A stretch of 64,000 nt of DNA, from positions 6,685,992 to 6,749,991 of the forward strand of contig CM075194.1 in the NCBI GenBank assembly GCA_037577475.1. The letters run 5' to 3'. Below, piece by piece: positions 51,211-63,503 of the stretch (position 1 is the first letter of the stretch; every line of letters begins with the position of its first letter). The position numbers and the translations under genes were made by a program. Under the pieces are notes generated by a model that was given only the letters and a program-made list of their open reading frames with translations, did no database searches and had not been told where the DNA came from. The DNA is from Chaunax sp. Z400. Taxonomy: Eukaryota; Chordata; Actinopteri; Lophiiformes; Chaunacidae.

Positions 51211-51290
51211 AGTGTTGTAGTGGTTAACAACGTTGCTTTACAATGACAATATCATGGGTTCAAATGCTGCTTAGTGTGAGTTATTTCATG
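51211..51290 (+). mobile_element. tRNA-like SINE head, degenerate
   Basis: TGTTGTAGTGG at 51213-51223 resembles an A box and GGTTCAAATGC at 51257-51267 a B box, 33 nt apart. The sequence between resembles the GGTTAGCACTGTTGCCTCACA type common in fish repeats. No clear tail follows. It is not a tRNA gene, because no cloverleaf with acceptor pairing is evident. Confidence 0.45.
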
Positions 51291-54200
51291 TAATTTGATG
51301 GTTTCCAGATGGATACCACCAAATGGATGGCAACTCTGCCGCCAGTCCTTTTACCATTTTTTTTTTCATTTCTTTTTTTTCATTTAAAAGTCCATTTCAA
51401 GTATCAAATACTACTTTAAACACTAAAAATAACCTTAACATATAAAATCAGTGCTCTTTCACCACGACTGGCACACAGGACTGAAGAAAAGAAAGAAGGC
51501 AAGCAGAAATAGAGAAAAAGAGTCACCTTTGGAAAACTCTAAAAGCATAAAAAATTATAGACTGAACAGCAGATAATCTACACAGCTGGCATTTCGACAA
51601 AAAAGCGAGACAGACAGAGTTTGTAGGAGATGTCGAAAATCAGAAAGTTGCTTCTTAAGTGACAGAACCTTCCAGTCAAGAGTCCTGCTCATAACCGCTC
51701 TGAATACAGCTCCTTTGTTGGTAGGGGGTACCTTCTACCTTCGTCTGGCTGCCAGCCAGCTAACATCACTAACAACACTGCAGGGAGTCAGTAAAAACCA
51801 AAGCAAGCACTGTAGTAAGTAACAGTTGGTCTCCTCCGGCTGTTCTGTCTCTCTGTATGACTAAGCATTCTCATTTTCTGTTCAGTTTCTAGTAACGATT
51901 GACAAGGACGTTTGAGGCGAAAACACTGTATTTTTATAATGTTAACAAAAATAATAATTCACACAGCATGTTAGTAGAGTTATAACTGTGGTGCTTTAAA
52001 GGAAGTTATGTTTGTTCATCTGTCTGTCTACTATTGCTGATGTGTACAGTGACACCACTTTACATTAGTGTGTGTGTTTTGGTTAAATATGTTGATTACA
52101 AAATAGATCTGGCAAATAGAGCTTGCTCTAAATGTGGAGGTACAGGAGGTGTTTTTAGAGGAGGTGTTTTAATCCAATCATGTTTAAAAAATACTGTAGC
52201 TACTCTCTGGGGAGAGAGAGAAAGAGAGAGGGATCACTGCCTTTCTATAAACTGATCATTTTGTCATGGTCGCCTCCTCCCACGGTACGCCATGGCAAAA
52301 TATTATTAGAGGAAACACTGCAGATAGACGTCTTAGGAACGGGGATGGGGGGGGGAGGCAGGTGGAACATATTCAACAGCCTAACTGTGGAAAGAGCATG
52401 GATGCATGGCATGGTCTCACACATGCACACACACAGTCAGACTGCACTGCACACATGCATGATGCGGGCTTACATAATACATGCTGACAAAACCATCTAT
52501 AGATGGTATTCGCATGTCACACACTCCTTTACTTCTTATCTATTTAGGCGGCTCTTTAAAACTCAAAATCATTTGGATTGAAGTCAAAACCACTAAAGAT
52601 ATAAAACAGTTTTTAACACCAAAAAACAAACACAGATGCAACATATACAAAATAACTAACTTTTGTTGCATCTGTGAAGATACACTCATCATTGGGAGAG
52701 CTTTCCATCTCAGAGTACTTCCACATCGACTTGATAAATTTCAATCCTCTCTTCCTCCCTGAAGGTGTGTGTGTGTGGATGAATCACAATTGCGATGCAC
52801 GTGTGAGATATGCTTATTAGAGACAATGAGGAATGTTTCATGCGTCTGTGTAAGTGATCGGAGGAGTGAAGCAGGCCTGCTGTTGTAGGTACAAACTGGC
52901 AGAAATGTACTTATTAGAATTCAGCGAGTTGCCGAATACAGATGCCTGAGCATGCTGCGAGGAGATTGAAGACTCCTGAATGTCAAATTAAGTCCTGCTA
53001 AATACTGTTTGGGTTATTGCTTTGCAGACGTACAAGAATTTTGAAATTGTCATGCACCGCTGTAGCTTTTCCATTAGATACAAGCTAAGTGGGTAGGATG
53101 TTTCTAGCTCTTAGCTAAGCACAGTGGGGCTTGATTTATGCTACTGAGGAGTGGCTTTTTTGCAACAAATTCAGTGGACTAAAAATATTTCTGGTATATT
53201 GAATTCAATATGTTTTCCAGTTGGGTAAACAGCAACCTGGCAACACAGCTAATCAGCTGTAAAGAAATCAAAGGAGAAGAAAGAGGAAGGCAGACAATAA
53301 AACAGAGTTAAAGGCTAAAGTTGAAGAGAGAGAGAGAGGAAGATGAAGAGGATGAGGGCAGATGAGGTTGCCCTCAGGCAGTGAGGGTCTTAAAGTTCAC
53401 CTGCTCCCATCTGTCCCAGCCTGGCGTCTCCTCTTGTTGTGTCCAGGGCAATCTAGCAGTCATGTAGGACACACAGGCAAGTACAGCCTAACAAACCTTT
53501 TCCATTACGGTAATGACCTTCAAGGCTGAACACCTCTAGCAGGACCGATTCCACAGCACAGCCATTAACCGTCTCCCCATGGGTCCGCTAAGATCAGATC
53601 AGGGATAGGAGAGGCTGGAGCAGAAATGTGGGCCCGTCTTCGATCGCAACACCAACACAACAACGAAGACTCCAGTACGGAAATTAAATTTGTTGCTCCA
53701 AAGACAAGCAGGTCAGCATGTAAGATCAACAGTTTAATGTTCCATTACTGTATTTTTGCAGACTGCGCATACAGACTATTAAATGTTTTATGATTTCTAC
53801 CATTGCTGATCCAAACCTCCGGGTTCTGGTAAGATTGCACTAGTTTCAGACTAGTGATGTACTAAATTGGGTTGCACCATTAAAAGTTGTTTTTGCTCAT
53901 AAAGGTTTAAGCAATAAGCAAAACAGTTGAGAGCAAATGTTTATAGTGCCGTCCAATCAAGAGTGAGCATATATGTAAACGGGGAAGTGAGTTCCAGATT
54001 TAAAAGAGCAAAAGATGTATCTTTTGGATATGAAGACATTTGTATATGTTTGAATATATGGGGAGATGTGTGTAGTAACTAAGTAATATTCATACATGTC
54101 ATTAGTTACCGATGTTATTTATATTTACTCAAATTTACAGGCATCAAGTTTCACAATTTCAAGTATGTTATTTTTGTGAAATTAAATTTACAAGATTTTA

Positions 54201-55153
54201 ATGATTGTTAAAAAGAAAAAAAATTCTCTGAGAGCCAGCACTGCTGATTTTTGTCCACATGAGTAGAAAGACGCGACCAGCTTGAGCGAGGGAGAAATCA
54301 AGTTTGTGACAGTGTGTCAAACACTGTGAAAGGTGAAATGTAAAATGAAAATGTCACAAATGACTACATTTGCATGACACATGCAATTTAAACACTGAAT
54401 TTTGAGGCTTAATGCTAGTGAAATTATCTGTCCATGCAGGAAGATAATTTTACTTGTCAAGAACTCTTAAAATAAGTGGGCTGGATTAAAAAAAACTAGG
54501 ACATGACTTTTAAAACACTTATTAATCTTAAAACACTAATTAAGCTGTACTTTACCTGTCAGCTGCCAACATCACTGCTGGACAAGGGACAGAGTTGACT
54601 CTTTTTCTGCAAGACAAAAGATTGGCTCATTGAGAAGATAAGAAGCTTGAAGTGAAATCTTTGTGATTAAACTGTGGACAAGGCCTGAAACTAATGATGC
54701 ATACACACAACAAATACTTTTTTTTATAGAAAAAAGATCGATGGATGTAAAGAATCAATTACCAAATATAGTAACCAAATACACATTTATGTACATACTG
54801 CAGAAATGTGTCATTAATAATGGCCATGTGTCCTGAAATCCATTTAAAGTGGAATATAATGCAAAGATGTGTGTGTAATTGGAGCGAAGCCTGCGAGCTA
54901 GTTCAGGCAGACAACTCCAGCTGCGCTGCTGCAAACACACACATACGCCCATGACTTGCCTCATTCTCCTCAAACGTCACCAACACACCCTCCCTAATAT
55001 GGCGGCCTATTTAAGGTGCAACGATTTCCCATCTCTCCCTCTGCCTGTCAATGCTGCCGCTACTGCTCCACATGCATTTGCTGCAGCACGTTCAGCCCCA
55101 CCACCACCCCAGTATCCACCTGTACGCACCGATTAGAGGGTTCATGAAGTTTT
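51291..55153. other. Gene-free stretch
   Basis: Contains GA-rich runs near 52209-52229 and 53323-53339 and a G10 run near 52345-52354. The part at about 53380-53620 is complex and may be conserved. No coding or RNA feature is supported, and the overlapping frames near 52180-52580 have no motif. Confidence 0.45.
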
Positions 55154-55204
55154 CTCATCACTCCCCACTATATTCATATAAACGTATGTGCGGGGAGTGA
55201 TGAG
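55154..55204. repeat. Hairpin with 13-bp perfect stem
   Basis: CTCATCACTCCCC at 55154-55166 pairs exactly with GGGGAGTGATGAG at 55192-55204 across a 25-nt A/T-rich loop. The stem is GC-rich at its loop end, which would make it stable in RNA. No U-tract, coding gene or transposon end is adjacent that explains it. Confidence 0.8.
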
Positions 55205-55811
55205 TTCGGAGCCTAGACGCCAAACTCAAAGGCTATATGTCCTGCTGCTGTAATAATAAACATTTCAAACTTGTGAGTTGTCTGACTGAACTATAAATAT
55301 ATCCAGGACACGTGTTGACTAATCAGACACTGGGTTAAAGGGTTTTTTGAGGGGAGTTTTCCTTGATCAAAGGGTTAAGGATAAAGGTTCCAGGTATGCT
55401 GTACAGATTTAAGAAAAGTTGAGAGCTATAAAACCTGTTTGTTGCATTGCCAAATGATGCCTGCAGCTTTTCCGGCTCAGACTGATTCATGCCTTATGAG
55501 TCCATTGCCAAATATCAGCGCATCCCACCAGATAACACCTTGTAAGCTGCACCTTTTCAGGAAACCTGGACCACTAAGGCAGTGCATTACATACAGCTTT
55601 TGGTACGAGCAAGCATCCACCATCACCAGAGCCCATCTGACTTCTCTCTGAGCCTTGGCCTGCTGGCCAAATACAGTTGTTAGGTTGTGTTAGGAATCAA
55701 ACATCCGCTTTTGTGGAAAGCATCAGCAGCTTTTCTCCACAGTCCCCTGTGGAGCCTGATGCGCTGTTGGTCTGAACCAACACACTCGCATAGAGATGCT
55801 CTCTGAGAAAG

Positions 55812-56708
<897 letters not shown>

Positions 56709-56779
56709 TCACACCCCATCACACCCACACACACACACCCCCACACACACACACACACCCACACACCCCCACACACACA
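56709..56779 (+). repeat. (CA)n microsatellite with CCC interruptions
   Basis: CACA runs separated by short C runs, about 70 bp. Impure and probably stable. Confidence 0.95.
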
Positions 56780-57334
56780 ACTGGGACAGCTGTAGTGGAA
56801 GATACACACATTTCAACCAGGACATCCACAGGTCAGTGATGGAGAATCCTGGATACCGTATCCCCCTGCTGCTTTTCTCATTCTAATTATACTTTAATGC
56901 AGCACCACAGCTGCATATATATATTATATATTATATATATAGGCCACTATTTTGCTACTTCCAATGGGTATCATTAAAGCAAATGTATACATACATATAT
57001 CAGTATTTTAAATGCAGATGCAGAGCAGCGGTCTCTTTAAATCACACATACATGAAAAAATAAGGTTAAAAGCAAAAAACTGGCTGTTCCAGCATTTTCC
57101 ACAAAATGCCATCCTTTCCATGATCCTTAGTGATAAGGTCATTGCAGATTCTTTGATCTGCAGTAGAAAGATGAAAAAGATTATGCAGAAGAGAAAAAAA
57201 AACCTGACTTTTGACAAAGGTCCTGCTCCAGATTCATATAACAGACATCCTGGATACATGACATGTATCTGAGCCACAACACCACCTCAGTGCATCCCTT
57301 TGAAGATTACATTTGGCTTGGATAACATTTCTAC
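56780..57334. other. Gene-free stretch
   Basis: An AT-dinucleotide-rich patch lies near 56914-56941. Open frames of about 88 codons on both strands at 57008-57277 have no motif. Confidence 0.5.
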
Positions 57335-57355
57335 GGGGGGGGGGGGGGGGGGGGG
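57335..57355 (+). repeat. Run of 21 G
   Basis: An uninterrupted poly-G of 21 bases. Such runs are rare and can form G-quadruplexes. The exact length may be affected by sequencing or assembly error. Confidence 0.9.
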
Positions 57356-57594
57356 ACATGGAGCCTGTATATCAGAAAGATGAAAGAGACGTAGTGGCTG
57401 AGTCTTATTTTGATAAATGAAATATGTATGTCAGTGTTACAAAACTTGGGCGTGTTTACAGATGTGACTTTTGTATTTTTCATGGTGTTGAGAAGTGATG
57501 TTTGTTGTTTTATTTTTTTTGCTAGGGTTTTCGTTGTTATCGACACTCCTATAATTACATTCCTACCAGGATATAGTTTTATTAGAATGACACT

Positions 57595-58062
57595 TAGCAC
57601 TGCACAAACCTTTGCCAGGTCAAACAATCATAGCTTGATGAACCCACAGCCAACCCCCAGCAAACGTTTGTGGAAATCGGCTCAGTAGTTTAGCATAATG
57701 AGGGAAAATGTTGAGAAATGCAGTGTCATTAAATGCTAAGTAAAGATATGAAGAAAGAAAAAATTCTTCATCCATCGCTCAATCATGATTTTCACTAAAC
57801 TTCACTAGGTTCTTTCCTGGCCCATGGCCCCACCTTTACACAGAATTTAGTGGCAATCGATTAAGTAGTTTTTATGTAATTAAGGAAAATCTTTTTTAAA
57901 AAGCCTTTTTTTCATAATTTTAAAGACAGTGAGAAAAAAATGCTGGAGCCACACCAAAATTTCATGGGGTTTTTCTTGGCCAATGCCCCATCTTTCTACC
58001 AAGATTCATGGAAATCTGCACGGTAGCCTTTGCAAAAATCCTGCTAACAGACAAACCAACCA
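57595..58062 (-). repeat. Dispersed repeat (GAGGTTATG family), inverted, several degenerate units
   Basis: Three diverged units are visible in plus-strand terms. Each has a form of TGGAAATC(G/T)G, then AGTAGTTT and a T/A-rich stretch, at about 57660, 57850 and 58010. The last includes TTTCATGGGGTTTTTCTTGG and ATCCTGCTAACAGACAAACC. Reverse-complemented, this is the repeat at 41856 and 60571. It ends abruptly at about 58062 where a LINE 3' end starts. Confidence 0.6.
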
Positions 58063-58063
58063 A

Positions 58064-58235
58064 CATCCATCCATTTTCTTCCGCTTGTCCCCGGTCATAT
58101 TGCGATGGCAGCAGGCTAAGCAGAATGCCCCAGATGTCCCTTTTCCCCACCAATGCTGTCGAGCTCCTTCCCAGAGGAGTTCCAGGCTATAGGAGATATG
58201 TAATCGCCACATTGAGCTCTGGGTCAGATGTGATG
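58064..58235 (-). pseudogene. 3' end of the LRWFGHL-type LINE
   Basis: The plus strand reads CATCCATCCATTTTCTTCCG, then GCAGCAGGCTAAGCAGAATG, GAGCTCCTTCCCAGAGGAG and GGAGATATGTAATCGCC. On the minus strand this is the last part of the LINE polyprotein, followed by the short 3' end and an ATGG-type tail. The copy is heavily 5' truncated. The tail abuts the neighbouring repeat directly. Confidence 0.75.
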
Positions 58236-60447
58236 GATGTCGCACCCCGTAAATTTACATGAGCTGCAAGTTGCAAACTGACCAGCCTTGTTCACTTATC
58301 GAGGTCAAGCAGAATAAAATGCCAGGCAAAATCTCTACTATCCAGCAAAAGAACAGGTGAGGCGGACGCCTCAGTCAGGAATGAAAGTCCCGCCCAACTG
58401 ATTTGCACATTGAGGAAGCAAAGAAGAGACACAAGAAGTGAGGCATCAGAGCAATGCCACAGCTGTATCATCTGTCCATCGCTCTGTTAGACTAGAGCTG
58501 TATGTTATGATCACTGTCAGATAAGCACAGCAGTGCTCATGATAACTTATATTTTTTACTTTTAATCCAATTCCCAATGTTGCATAATGCAATATAAGTT
58601 GAGAAATGCTCTTAAAAGGCAACTCTTTCCACAAATAAAGCAGAAAGTTTGATCAAGCATTTGATGATCTTAAATAACTTACACACCTTATAAATACAGA
58701 AGGAACATTTTGAGAGTCCTGCACCAGAGACGGTTGTATATTTTCCAGATGTGTGTCACACCTCTTTCATGAGTTCTGGGTGCCGGAAACTTCCACAAAG
58801 GATACACCTGTGCATTTCAAACATATATAGAGCTCCTCTGGCAAGTCTCCTCTCTCTCTTCGAGATGCACTTTAGGAATTTAGACATCCTTCCAGATGGT
58901 GCGCTGAGATCGTTCACGGGGTCACAGGAACGGGAGGAGGATGAAGGAGAGAGGCGATGAAAGGAGCCCATAGCTCAGCAGTTTGTGCTATCAATAATGT
59001 TTATATGCTCTCTTTTTTTGCTTTATTTGTTTATTCTATGGCTTTATATACTTACATTACATACATACAATTCTAAATAGTTTCACTAATAAAAAATTAT
59101 TCTGGTCTTCGGAAATGCATGCCTGGTCTGCTAATTCAAAACACTGTATGACCACCAAATGGTTCAAAAGTGCATATAAGGATATTGTAAAATACAGAGT
59201 GTGCATATTTCTCTGTCCTAAAAAAAGAGGCAGAATGTACACATTATATGTGCGCTGTGATGGTGATTGTGCTTGCGTAAGCTTCCAGTTTCACCAGGTG
59301 ACTCCTCCAAAATAAAGAAGCCGAGGACAGGCAGAGAACCAGGCCAGTGCACATTACTGCTAATGATCTCTCTCAGCAAAATCACACACAGACACTGAGG
59401 GGCTCACACACATACTGTATATGTATGAATGAACAAGACAGCCATGGCAAGAGGCCCACACACGAGACTGAACATGTGCACAGAGATTTACTGTGCAAAA
59501 ACATGCATGTGTGCAGATTAAAAGCACATATGCACATACCACTGATTAATATTCGCAATAATGTGTCACCGCCACCAGGACATTAACAGATCCTTCTCTT
59601 GCAGACGGGAAGCGGTGTGGAGTGAGCATTCCCTGGGTGTTAATGAAGGAGGGACGGGGTCTATGATTCAAACCCAGCAGAGCTGGCTCATCACAGCCCA
59701 CGTTAATAAAGAGAATACTCAGCTGTGGCAGAGCTCATTTATAATGTCAGCCTGTCACAAAATGTTTTCGCAGCAGCTTCCAGTGGACAAGCCACAGAGG
59801 GAGGGGGAGGAGACATTCAATATAAAACAAGGATTGGATCATAGAAATAGAGAAATGAATCGTTTACTGTATTAGACCTTTGCACACAGTAAGCTGCCAA
59901 AGTGTGACGCGTGATTTTAGCACCAATGCCATGAAATTAATTTTTCCATTTGCGAAATAGAAATACTCGACCATGATGCATATCATCATAAAACACTATT
60001 ATCCTTTCTCAAAAGAGGGCAAGACAAAGGAGTTTGTCGTCTCACTAAATGATGAAGTCATGAAGTCCCTACAATGTCACAGTGATGAGTTGTTAAGCAG
60101 AGCCACTTTAAAAGCCTACTCTTAAAAGGGGGAGCTTGACGGTAACATTGCATACTAAATATGGCAACAGTGCAGCCTTAGTGGAAATGTATTTGCAAAA
60201 ATAAATTGCTGTTAAAGCATAAAGTTGCACACTTGTAAAAGAGAGCTCTTACTCTGCAAGAGTTATAAATAAAGCACGAAAGACTGAATCAGTTATTGAA
60301 TGAAACAAAGTCATTTTCAAACAGCTGAACACAATGTTTGGTTTGTGACACTGAGAAAAAAAACAGTGCTCAACAACAACACCTGTTCAAAAAAAAAAAA
60401 TCAGTCCAGGCATCAGTTTGAATTAGTCCGCAGGGCCTAGAGTATTA
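58236..60447. other. Gene-free stretch
   Basis: No gene or recognised transposon. A-runs lie near 60357-60364 and 60389-60400. Open frames of up to 104 codons are motif-free. Confidence 0.5.
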
Positions 60448-60555
60448 AAGTCTGTCAGTTTGTCTGTTCAGCACTTTGTTCCAGAATTATCTCAATTGAC
60501 TTTTGGATGGGTTTGCATGGAATTTTGTACAGGCATCAGTGTGATTCCAGATTCA
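60448..60555 (+). repeat. Dispersed repeat (TTAGCATG family), upstream portion
   Basis: Contains AGTCTGTCAGTTTGTCTG, CAGCACTTTGTTCCAGAA, ATCTCAATTGACTTTTGG and GAATTTTGTACAGGCATC. I recognise this as the upstream portion of the family whose downstream portion lies at 61132. A different repeat lies between the two pieces. Confidence 0.6.
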
Positions 60556-60570
60556 TTATATTGCTTTTTT

Positions 60571-60930
60571 TGTCCTCACCAAGGAAGTTATATGTTTTCA
60601 CTAATGCTGCTTTGTTTGTTGGTTTGTTGTTACTATGATTATGCAACAAATACTAAACGGATTTTCATCAAACTTTGTAGAGAAGAGGGGCATGCGGGTC
60701 AGGCAAGAATTCATTAAATTGTGGTGCAGATCTGGATAGAAGGGCGGATCCAGGAATATTTTTTGTAACTTTCCTTAACATTGTGACAGAAGACGTATTT
60801 CCTTATTTTCCCTAATTATGTAAAAACTGATTTCACACAACGTTGTGGAGGGGTGGGGCATGAATCAGGGAAGAGACCATGAAGTATTGGGCGGATACAG
60901 AAATGTTTTATAACTTCCCTTTGTAATGCA
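60571..60930 (+). repeat. Dispersed repeat (GAGGTTATG family)
   Basis: Begins CCTCACCAAGGAAGTTATATG, then TTTGTTTGTTGGTTTGTTG, ACTAAACGGATTTTCATC, GGGCATGCGGGTCAGGCAAG and GGGCGGATCC. A second diverged unit follows, with GGGGCATGAATCAGGG and GGGCGGATACAG. It is the same family as the 41856 copy and is diverged from it. Confidence 0.7.
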
Positions 60931-61131
60931 GGCATGTTCAACATTTTGCCTAATTACCCAATGAATAATGTATAAAACATATTCCAATATTCCAGTATGA
61001 AGATAAATATTACTGCTACTGCCGTCATTAAAAGTAGCTAGATCCAGATGACTTGCAGGATTGCGCTCTCCTATTTGCTATTTTTATTTCAGTCATTTAT
61101 TCTTTTTTAATGAAAAGCCTCAACAGCAATT

Positions 61132-61430
61132 AATGGTTTGCCGTGATATTTATATTCCCCACAGTATGCATTGTAATAACTATGGTGACTAGCACCATTA
61201 TCTGCGCTGGTCCCATACTTTGTTTAATGATCAAGTACCTGCCAAACAACATTCCCATGAGCCTCAGCTGTACTTTGTGTTTAGTGCTAGTAAATGGTAG
61301 CATGTTAGCATGCAAATCTACATTATACTAGCTAAACCTTAGTATAAGGATTTTAACATTTGGCTCAAAGCCTCCCATGTCCATAAGTACAACCTCAGAG
61401 CTGCTAGCATTGCTATAAACCCTTTAGAGT
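61132..61430 (+). repeat. Dispersed repeat (TTAGCATG family), downstream portion
   Basis: Contains TATATTCCCCACAGTATGC, GTAATAACTATGGTGAC, GATCAAGTACCTGCCAAAC, CCTCAGCTGTACTTTGTG, TAGCATGTTAGCATGC, TTTGGCTCAAAGCC and AGAGCTGCTAGCAT in the expected order. This is a very common teleost repeat. Open frames on both strands over it are incidental. Confidence 0.75.
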
Positions 61431-61433
61431 CTT

Positions 61434-61462
61434 ATGCATTTGACTCTTAGAGTCAAATGCAT
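61434..61462. repeat. Perfect 29-bp palindrome
   Basis: ATGCATTTGACTCT at 61434-61447 and AGAGTCAAATGCAT at 61449-61462 are exact reverse complements around a single T. It lies just past the end of the TTAGCATG repeat. Confidence 0.95.
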
Positions 61463-62904
61463 CGTATTTTGGCTTTTGCAGTTCCCTCCAAATAAAACCT
61501 GAGACACACTTAAATTGGCTAAGTCATACAGCATGCTTATACCTCACAGCCAGCAGTTCATGGAACAGTTCCAAGCAGTAACTCAGGGGAGACGCAACAA
61601 AAAGCAAAGTAAAACAAAAACTGAGCAAACAACAGTCAGGACTAATAAATGAATTTGGACACAAGTGAGAAAATTACAACAACAAAAAAAGCAAACAGAA
61701 TGGTCTGTCATCCAACAGAGAGTGAGTGGAATTAAACTTGTTTCAACCACTGCCTCCACAATCTCCATATGAATTCTGTTTAAGAGCCTTAGTTCACTTG
61801 GATCCTATTGGAAAAGTAGAACTGTGGTTCTAAAAATGTAAACTGTAGGTGCGATCAAACCCCGAATAGCTACAATCAATATCAGGGAAAAAAGACGATG
61901 CTCCTCGAATTAATGCCGACTTTTGTAACCAGCAAACCAAGACTTGAGCAGTTAATGAATGAACAATGCAAGGACAGCTAAGCAGTCATAAGGCATTGAG
62001 AGGCGTTCATGAGACAACAGCTGTGATCAACACATGAACAATAACTGCAATCAAGTCCATCAGCCAGTAATGATGTGTCGCAGCAAGCAAAACACCCATA
62101 CTGACTCGAAAATGTGAGATGACAGCCATGGATCCGCCTCACAAAGACTCCCCTTTTGCCTTCATCAGATTATCCACTTCCTGACAGTCACACAGAAAGA
62201 CATCTGATTGAAAAACAAAGTGTCTTAATGATTCAAGCAGTTTTATAATAGAGGTTAAAGAGGTCAAACTTCTTGCTGAGTGCTCATCATGAGAATATCA
62301 ACTAACACGCTACAAGCATAGACCTAGAGGTATATAAAGTTGTAGCTTTTTCTTACAAGAACCAGTCCAACTCTGCAACCTTTCATTCACCTCAGCTCTG
62401 TACAAACAAACTTTACTGCCAAACCAAAGCATTTCAGCCTGTTTCCGACAATTAAGTCATCCTTTATACTATATATATATACTTTATATAGAAAGAGTTT
62501 CAACTTATTCAGAATTTTTCTCCATGCACCAAAGAACTAAGTGAAATCCCTACACTGCTTTTACAGTTCTGTCCTTAATCACAGATGGATAACAAATGTC
62601 TTAATACATTCACATTAAGCAAGCTGTATTTTAGTATTTGAGTAATTTCTCATTAGTCAAACTCCAGTCCAGTAACAGTATTTCCTCTTCACTGGAATAT
62701 TTTAATACTCTCTCTCTCTCTCTCTCAGTCAACGGATAAATATTAATATAATGCAAGCATATGTATTTTGTCACTACAACCATGACCCACATAAGCAGCC
62801 AAAAATGAGACATGAATGGAGATCATTTATTTTTGGAAGTTACACATTAGTGAAAGTGTGGAGCCAGATTATAAATAACTGAGTAGTACTTTATTGAGGA
62901 CATA
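61463..62904. other. Gene-free stretch
   Basis: An AT dinucleotide run lies near 62468-62482 and a TC run of about 18 bp at 62709-62726. No coding or RNA feature is supported. Confidence 0.5.
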
Positions 62905-62960
62905 CTTTCCCATTCACTGGAATGGAAAAAGAGTGTCCAAACGTTTGGACTGACACTGTG
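62905..62960 (+). repeat. Possible fragment of a DNA-transposon-derived repeat
   Basis: CATTCACTGGAATGG followed by GAGTGTCCAAACGTTTGG and ACTGACACTGTG resembles the end of a dispersed fish element in which GTGTCCAAACTTTTGACTGG precedes a CTGTA terminus. CCAAACGTTTGG is also a 12-bp palindrome. Only one end is visible. Confidence 0.35.
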
Positions 62961-63423
62961 TTGCAACAGTAAAGTGGACCTGATGTTTTAAGCAGACACG
63001 TGCAGGCTGAGGTAAAAGGTGGGAGTCCAGCCGAAGTGAGGGATCACAAACCATTGTACAAATCTGGTGGAAGGCCGTAAACTAGGCTCGAGCGATATCC
63101 ATATACAGCATGATAAATAGTGATAAATAGCCGTATGTGAAGCTCATTGTGGTCTTCCAGGGGGGCCAGACTGCACCTAACTCCATGCAAATCCAAAAAT
63201 AAGCAGAGGGGTGAAGCATGGGTGGAGCTAAAGTGATCCAAATGAAGTCTGATTATGAAGACACAGCCACCTAACTCGAAGCTATCAAGCTAGCTAAGGC
63301 ATAAGCAAACTGTGCTATCACGGAAAGAGAAGCAGGATTATTAGTGTTTATGTGCGTTACATGCCCCTGCCTGAGTTTGAACACAGGTTTATTCACCCCA
63401 AACAGCCAGAATACTTTGAAAAT
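62961..63423. other. Gene-free stretch
   Basis: Holds a short tandem duplication, GATAAATAGTGATAAATAG, near 63111-63130. Nothing else is recognised. Confidence 0.5.
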
Positions 63424-63503
63424 TGACAGGAAACTCAAAGGTACTCTTTTAAAACAGATAAAATACCTTTATTGTAATGGCATCAAGCCTTCATCAGGGA
63501 GTC
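63424..63503 (-). mobile_element. Fragment sharing a module with the 14.8 kb foldback
   Basis: On the minus strand the order is GACTCCCTGATGAAGGC, TTGATGCCATTACAATAAAG, a T/A-rich stretch, TTTTAAAAGAGTACC and TTTGAGTTTCCTGTC. The middle and end parallel the foldback arms, which read CCATTGAAATAAAGGCC, then TTTTAACT, ACCTTGAGTGCCTGG. This copy extends further on one side, into CTGATGAAGGC. That layout resembles the terminal part of a dispersed element in which a CTGATGAAGGC...GAAAC segment precedes an AATAAAGG tail. A Penelope-like origin is possible but unproven. Confidence 0.45.

Noticed and set aside
51211..51290. tRNA gene
   Set aside because: Box-like motifs exist but no cloverleaf or acceptor stem can be drawn. 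A SINE head fits better.
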